This document shows, piece after piece, positions 4,986-6,763 of a stretch of 6,763 nt of DNA. The notes under the pieces were generated by a model that worked only from the letters and a program-made list of their open reading frames with translations, was not told the origin of the DNA and did not search any database. The position numbers and the translations under genes are program-made. This stretch comes from an uncultured beta proteobacterium (GTDB lineage: Bacteria; Pseudomonadota; Gammaproteobacteria; Burkholderiales; Burkholderiaceae_C): NCBI GenBank assembly GCA_903914985.1, contig CAIWRE010000454.1, positions 1 to 6,763 of the forward strand, read 5' to 3'. Numbering within the stretch: the stretch's first letter is position 1; each line of letters starts with the position of its first letter.

Positions 4986-6244
4986 GTCGGTTGGAGTGTT
5001 GAGTCTTGGGTGGATGCCTGGTTCAGCCATAGCAGCGCAACAAGCAAGGCAACCCACCAGACGAAGGTGTATGCATAGGCCAGCGCCAAAATTTCAAAAC
5101 GAGGCAGCAGCGCCCAAGCGGCAATGCCATAGGCGGGCGCGATGCACAGGCCCAAAATGGCTGGCTTGCGGTAATCCGCCTGCGCATAAAAAACACGGAA
5201 AAGGTAGGGAACTGCCGCCATCGGACCCACACCGAGCAACATCCACTGCACACAGCTGAGCAGTCGTGTCAGATTGCCGCCCTGCATCGCGGACGATGCC
5301 AGCAAAGCGTTCAGCAGGGTCTGACCGCCAATCAAATAAGCCAGCCAAACAGCGAGCCCGAAACCCACCACCCGACCTACCTCGCGATTGGCCATCTGCC
5401 CCAACGCTCGATTCCCACCGGTGCGAAGGCTGTCGTGTGCGGTGCGTGCGGCCACTGCATAAGCCCCCAGGCTGACCGCCGTACCCGCTGCCACCACCAC
5501 GCGCTGCGCGTAAGCCATCACGCTGACGGAACCGCTGTCGAGCAACGCACACAGCGCGGCGTCAATCGGCTGAAACAAGGTGAAAGCCAAGGTGCCCAGG
5601 GTGATTGCCATGGCGTGGCGTCGCAGCGGGGTAAGCACCAGCATGGCCAGCATCGCATCCTGCCTCTGGATTGCCACCGTCAAAGAGAGCGAACGGGCCA
5701 GCCACCATGCGGTAAACGCCGTGCCCAACACCTGGCCCATTAATAGAAGCCACTCAACATGCAGCAACATGGCCGCTGCGGCCCCTGCCAGCAGTCCGGT
5801 GGAGGTGAGCAGTGACGCCATGCCGGTAAGCAGGTAGTGTCCCCGGGCCTGTGCAATACAGGTCAAAAGGCTGATGAGCACCGACACCATGCCAACCAAG
5901 GTAAATCCCAGCCAGAAACTCACCAAGGTCCAGTCACGCAACGCCAGTCCATAGACCAGCGCACCCAAAGAGGCCAATGCACCTGCCACCGCGCTATAGC
6001 GCCACAACACGCGAAGCGTGCTTTCCTGCACATGCAGTGCTGCTCCGGTGAACCGCGGCGGTAGCAGATACAGCAAAACGCCCGATGTCACCGCAGCCAC
6101 GGACACGGGCAGACTGGCCGCATAAAACAGCAGATCCAAGGCGCGTGATGCACCAAAGTGCTTCAAGAGCAGGGTGTAGGACAGGAACGAGATTAAGCTC
6201 GCCCCCAGCGTCAGGGCCGTCAGGCCAATGCGCGTGCGCATCAT
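4982..6244 (-). CDS. MurJ/MVF-like polytopic membrane protein, probable lipid-linked glycan flippase
   Basis: The 420-residue protein has about 12 predicted membrane helices, near residues 6-27, 36-61, 80-102, 107-131, 138-160, 164-186, 211-233, 243-265, 289-312, 330-353, 362-380 and 385-407. Two stretches resemble the MVF family of the MOP superfamily: KHFGASRALDLLFYAASLP (28-46), like the FGA..ATDAFFVAF.LP segment of MurJ with Asp37 kept, and GSVSVMAYAQRVV (238-250), like GSVS..YA.R. It is shorter than MurJ (about 510 residues) and lacks the arginine pair MurJ has after its LPN motif. Placed among glycosyltransferases, it most likely flips the finished lipid-linked unit across the inner membrane, the job of Wzx. 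It overlaps both neighbours by 4 bases (ATGA at each junction). A second ATG follows directly at 6241. Sampled GC is 70 percent. A housekeeping MurJ role is less likely from context and divergence. Confidence 0.82.
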   Translation of the reverse strand: MMRTRIGLTALTLGASLISFLSYTLLLKHFGASRALDLLFYAASLPVSVAAVTSGVLLYLLPPRFTGAALHVQESTLRVLWRYSAVAGALASLGALVYGLALRDWTLVSFWLGFTLVGMVSVLISLLTCIAQARGHYLLTGMASLLTSTGLLAGAAAAMLLHVEWLLLMGQVLGTAFTAWWLARSLSLTVAIQRQDAMLAMLVLTPLRRHAMAITLGTLAFTLFQPIDAALCALLDSGSVSVMAYAQRVVVAAGTAVSLGAYAVAARTAHDSLRTGGNRALGQMANREVGRVVGFGLAVWLAYLIGGQTLLNALLASSAMQGGNLTRLLSCVQWMLLGVGPMAAVPYLFRVFYAQADYRKPAILGLCIAPAYGIAAWALLPRFEILALAYAYTFVWWVALLVALLWLNQASTQDSTLQPT

Positions 6245-6763
6245 GGCGCGGTCGTTTTCAGAAGTGCCATTCGAACCTGTTGCAGTACGGCATCGAGGCT
6301 GATGCCCTCAATGCAGGCCTGCGTGCCTTGGGGGCACTGTCCGTTGCGCGTATCGCATTGGGCGCATGGCACCGGACTGCTTAGCAAAGTGCCGTTTGGC
6401 CCCCAGGGCCGCCAAAACTGGTGCAGAGTGATCTGCGAAAAGAGGGCTACCACGGGTGTGCCCACCAGGCTTGCCACGTGCATGGGTCCGCTGTCCAGGC
6501 ACACCAGCAAATGGACAGCCTCCAGTCGTCTGCGCAACTCCAAAGGAGACAGTGCACCGCACAGCGAACTCACCATGACACGCCCACCGAGCATGGTGTT
6601 GAGCCGTATTGCCATTTCCTGTTCGTCTGGTGCGCCATAAATCTCAAAACTCGCACCGGTCTCCTGCGCAACCGCAGCCATGAGTTCTGCAAAACGCTGC
6701 AGCGGCCATTGTTTTACGGGTTGCTTGGTGAAAGGCGCTACGCCAATCACCAGAGACTGCGTA
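6241..6763 (-). CDS. Glycosyltransferase family 9 protein (heptosyltransferase-like), C-terminal part
   Basis: The gene runs off the right edge; the last 173 residues are visible, roughly the C-terminal donor-binding half of a protein that is usually about 350 residues. Seen in order: VIGVAPFTKQPVKQWPLQRF, the start of the second Rossmann domain as in WaaC/WaaF-like enzymes; a CGALSPLEL turn; CLDSGPMHVASLVGTPVVALF, with the DSGPMH signature at about 6495-6478; WRPWGPNG; and a tail with four cysteines (C-x2-C-x6-C-x6-C, about 6366-6313). GT9 enzymes transfer heptose or another sugar to LPS core or glycan acceptors on the cytoplasmic face. The apparent GTG at 6750 is an internal valine, not the start, because the frame stays open to the edge. 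The stop overlaps the flippase ATG by 4 bases. The donor sugar is not known. Confidence 0.88.
   Translation of the reverse strand, partial: TQSLVIGVAPFTKQPVKQWPLQRFAELMAAVAQETGASFEIYGAPDEQEMAIRLNTMLGGRVMVSSLCGALSPLELRRRLEAVHLLVCLDSGPMHVASLVGTPVVALFSQITLHQFWRPWGPNGTLLSSPVPCAQCDTRNGQCPQGTQACIEGISLDAVLQQVRMALLKTTAP

Noticed and set aside
4986..5057. Upstream ATG for the methyltransferase
   Set aside because: The extension lies inside the flippase gene; the ATG at 4985 forms a classic ATGA junction.
5094..5552. Second minus-strand open frame of 152 residues inside the flippase gene
   Set aside because: It is an out-of-frame shadow with biased Gly/Arg/Ser content and no domain.
1..6763. CRISPR array, tRNA, rRNA, insertion sequence or defence system
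   Set aside because: I saw no regularly spaced repeats, no cloverleaf or rRNA-like stretch, no transposase and no defence domain other than the single toxin; the genes are explained by glycan synthesis.

Overview
The window looks like one end of a lipid-linked surface-polysaccharide cluster (O-antigen or similar glycan) from a Gram-negative bacterium. The GC-rich codon use, the MurJ-like flippase, the family 9 glycosyltransferase and the general gene style suggest a betaproteobacterium, perhaps Burkholderiales/Comamonadaceae. That placement is inference; no rRNA or housekeeping marker is present.

Layout: positions 1-299 (+ strand) hold the last codons of a small upstream gene and a complete RelE/ParE-type toxin gene. 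Positions 300-449 are intergenic and contain a strong rho-independent terminator that appears to serve both the toxin transcript and the opposing operon. From 450 to the right edge, seven genes lie on the minus strand and read right to left: a glycosyltransferase family 9 protein (cut by the window edge), a MurJ/MVF-like 12-TM flippase, a class I SAM methyltransferase, a family 11 (alpha-1,2-fucosyltransferase-like) glycosyltransferase, a family 2 glycosyltransferase, a Gnu-type epimerase (GlcNAc-PP-undecaprenol 4-epimerase) and GalE. The genes overlap by 4-35 bases or lie 11-53 bases apart, so they probably form one operon ending at the terminator at 408-439. No gene-free stretch exceeds 300 bases.

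How the genes may fit together (inference): Gnu would turn GlcNAc-PP-undecaprenol into GalNAc-PP-undecaprenol; GalE would supply UDP-galactose; the family 2 enzyme could add Gal to the GalNAc; the family 11 enzyme could then add an alpha-1,2-fucose. Together they would give a Fuc-Gal-GalNAc element resembling a blood-group H determinant, as in some enteric E. coli O-antigens. The methyltransferase may decorate or cap the glycan and the flippase would move the lipid-linked unit across the inner membrane. The initiating GlcNAc-1-P transferase (WecA type), GDP-fucose synthesis genes and polymerase/ligase genes are not in the window.

I found no CRISPR array, tRNA, rRNA, insertion sequence or clear new molecular system. 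The most informative points are the Gnu call with its glycan prediction and the drop in GC content across the gnu and family 2 glycosyltransferase pair.
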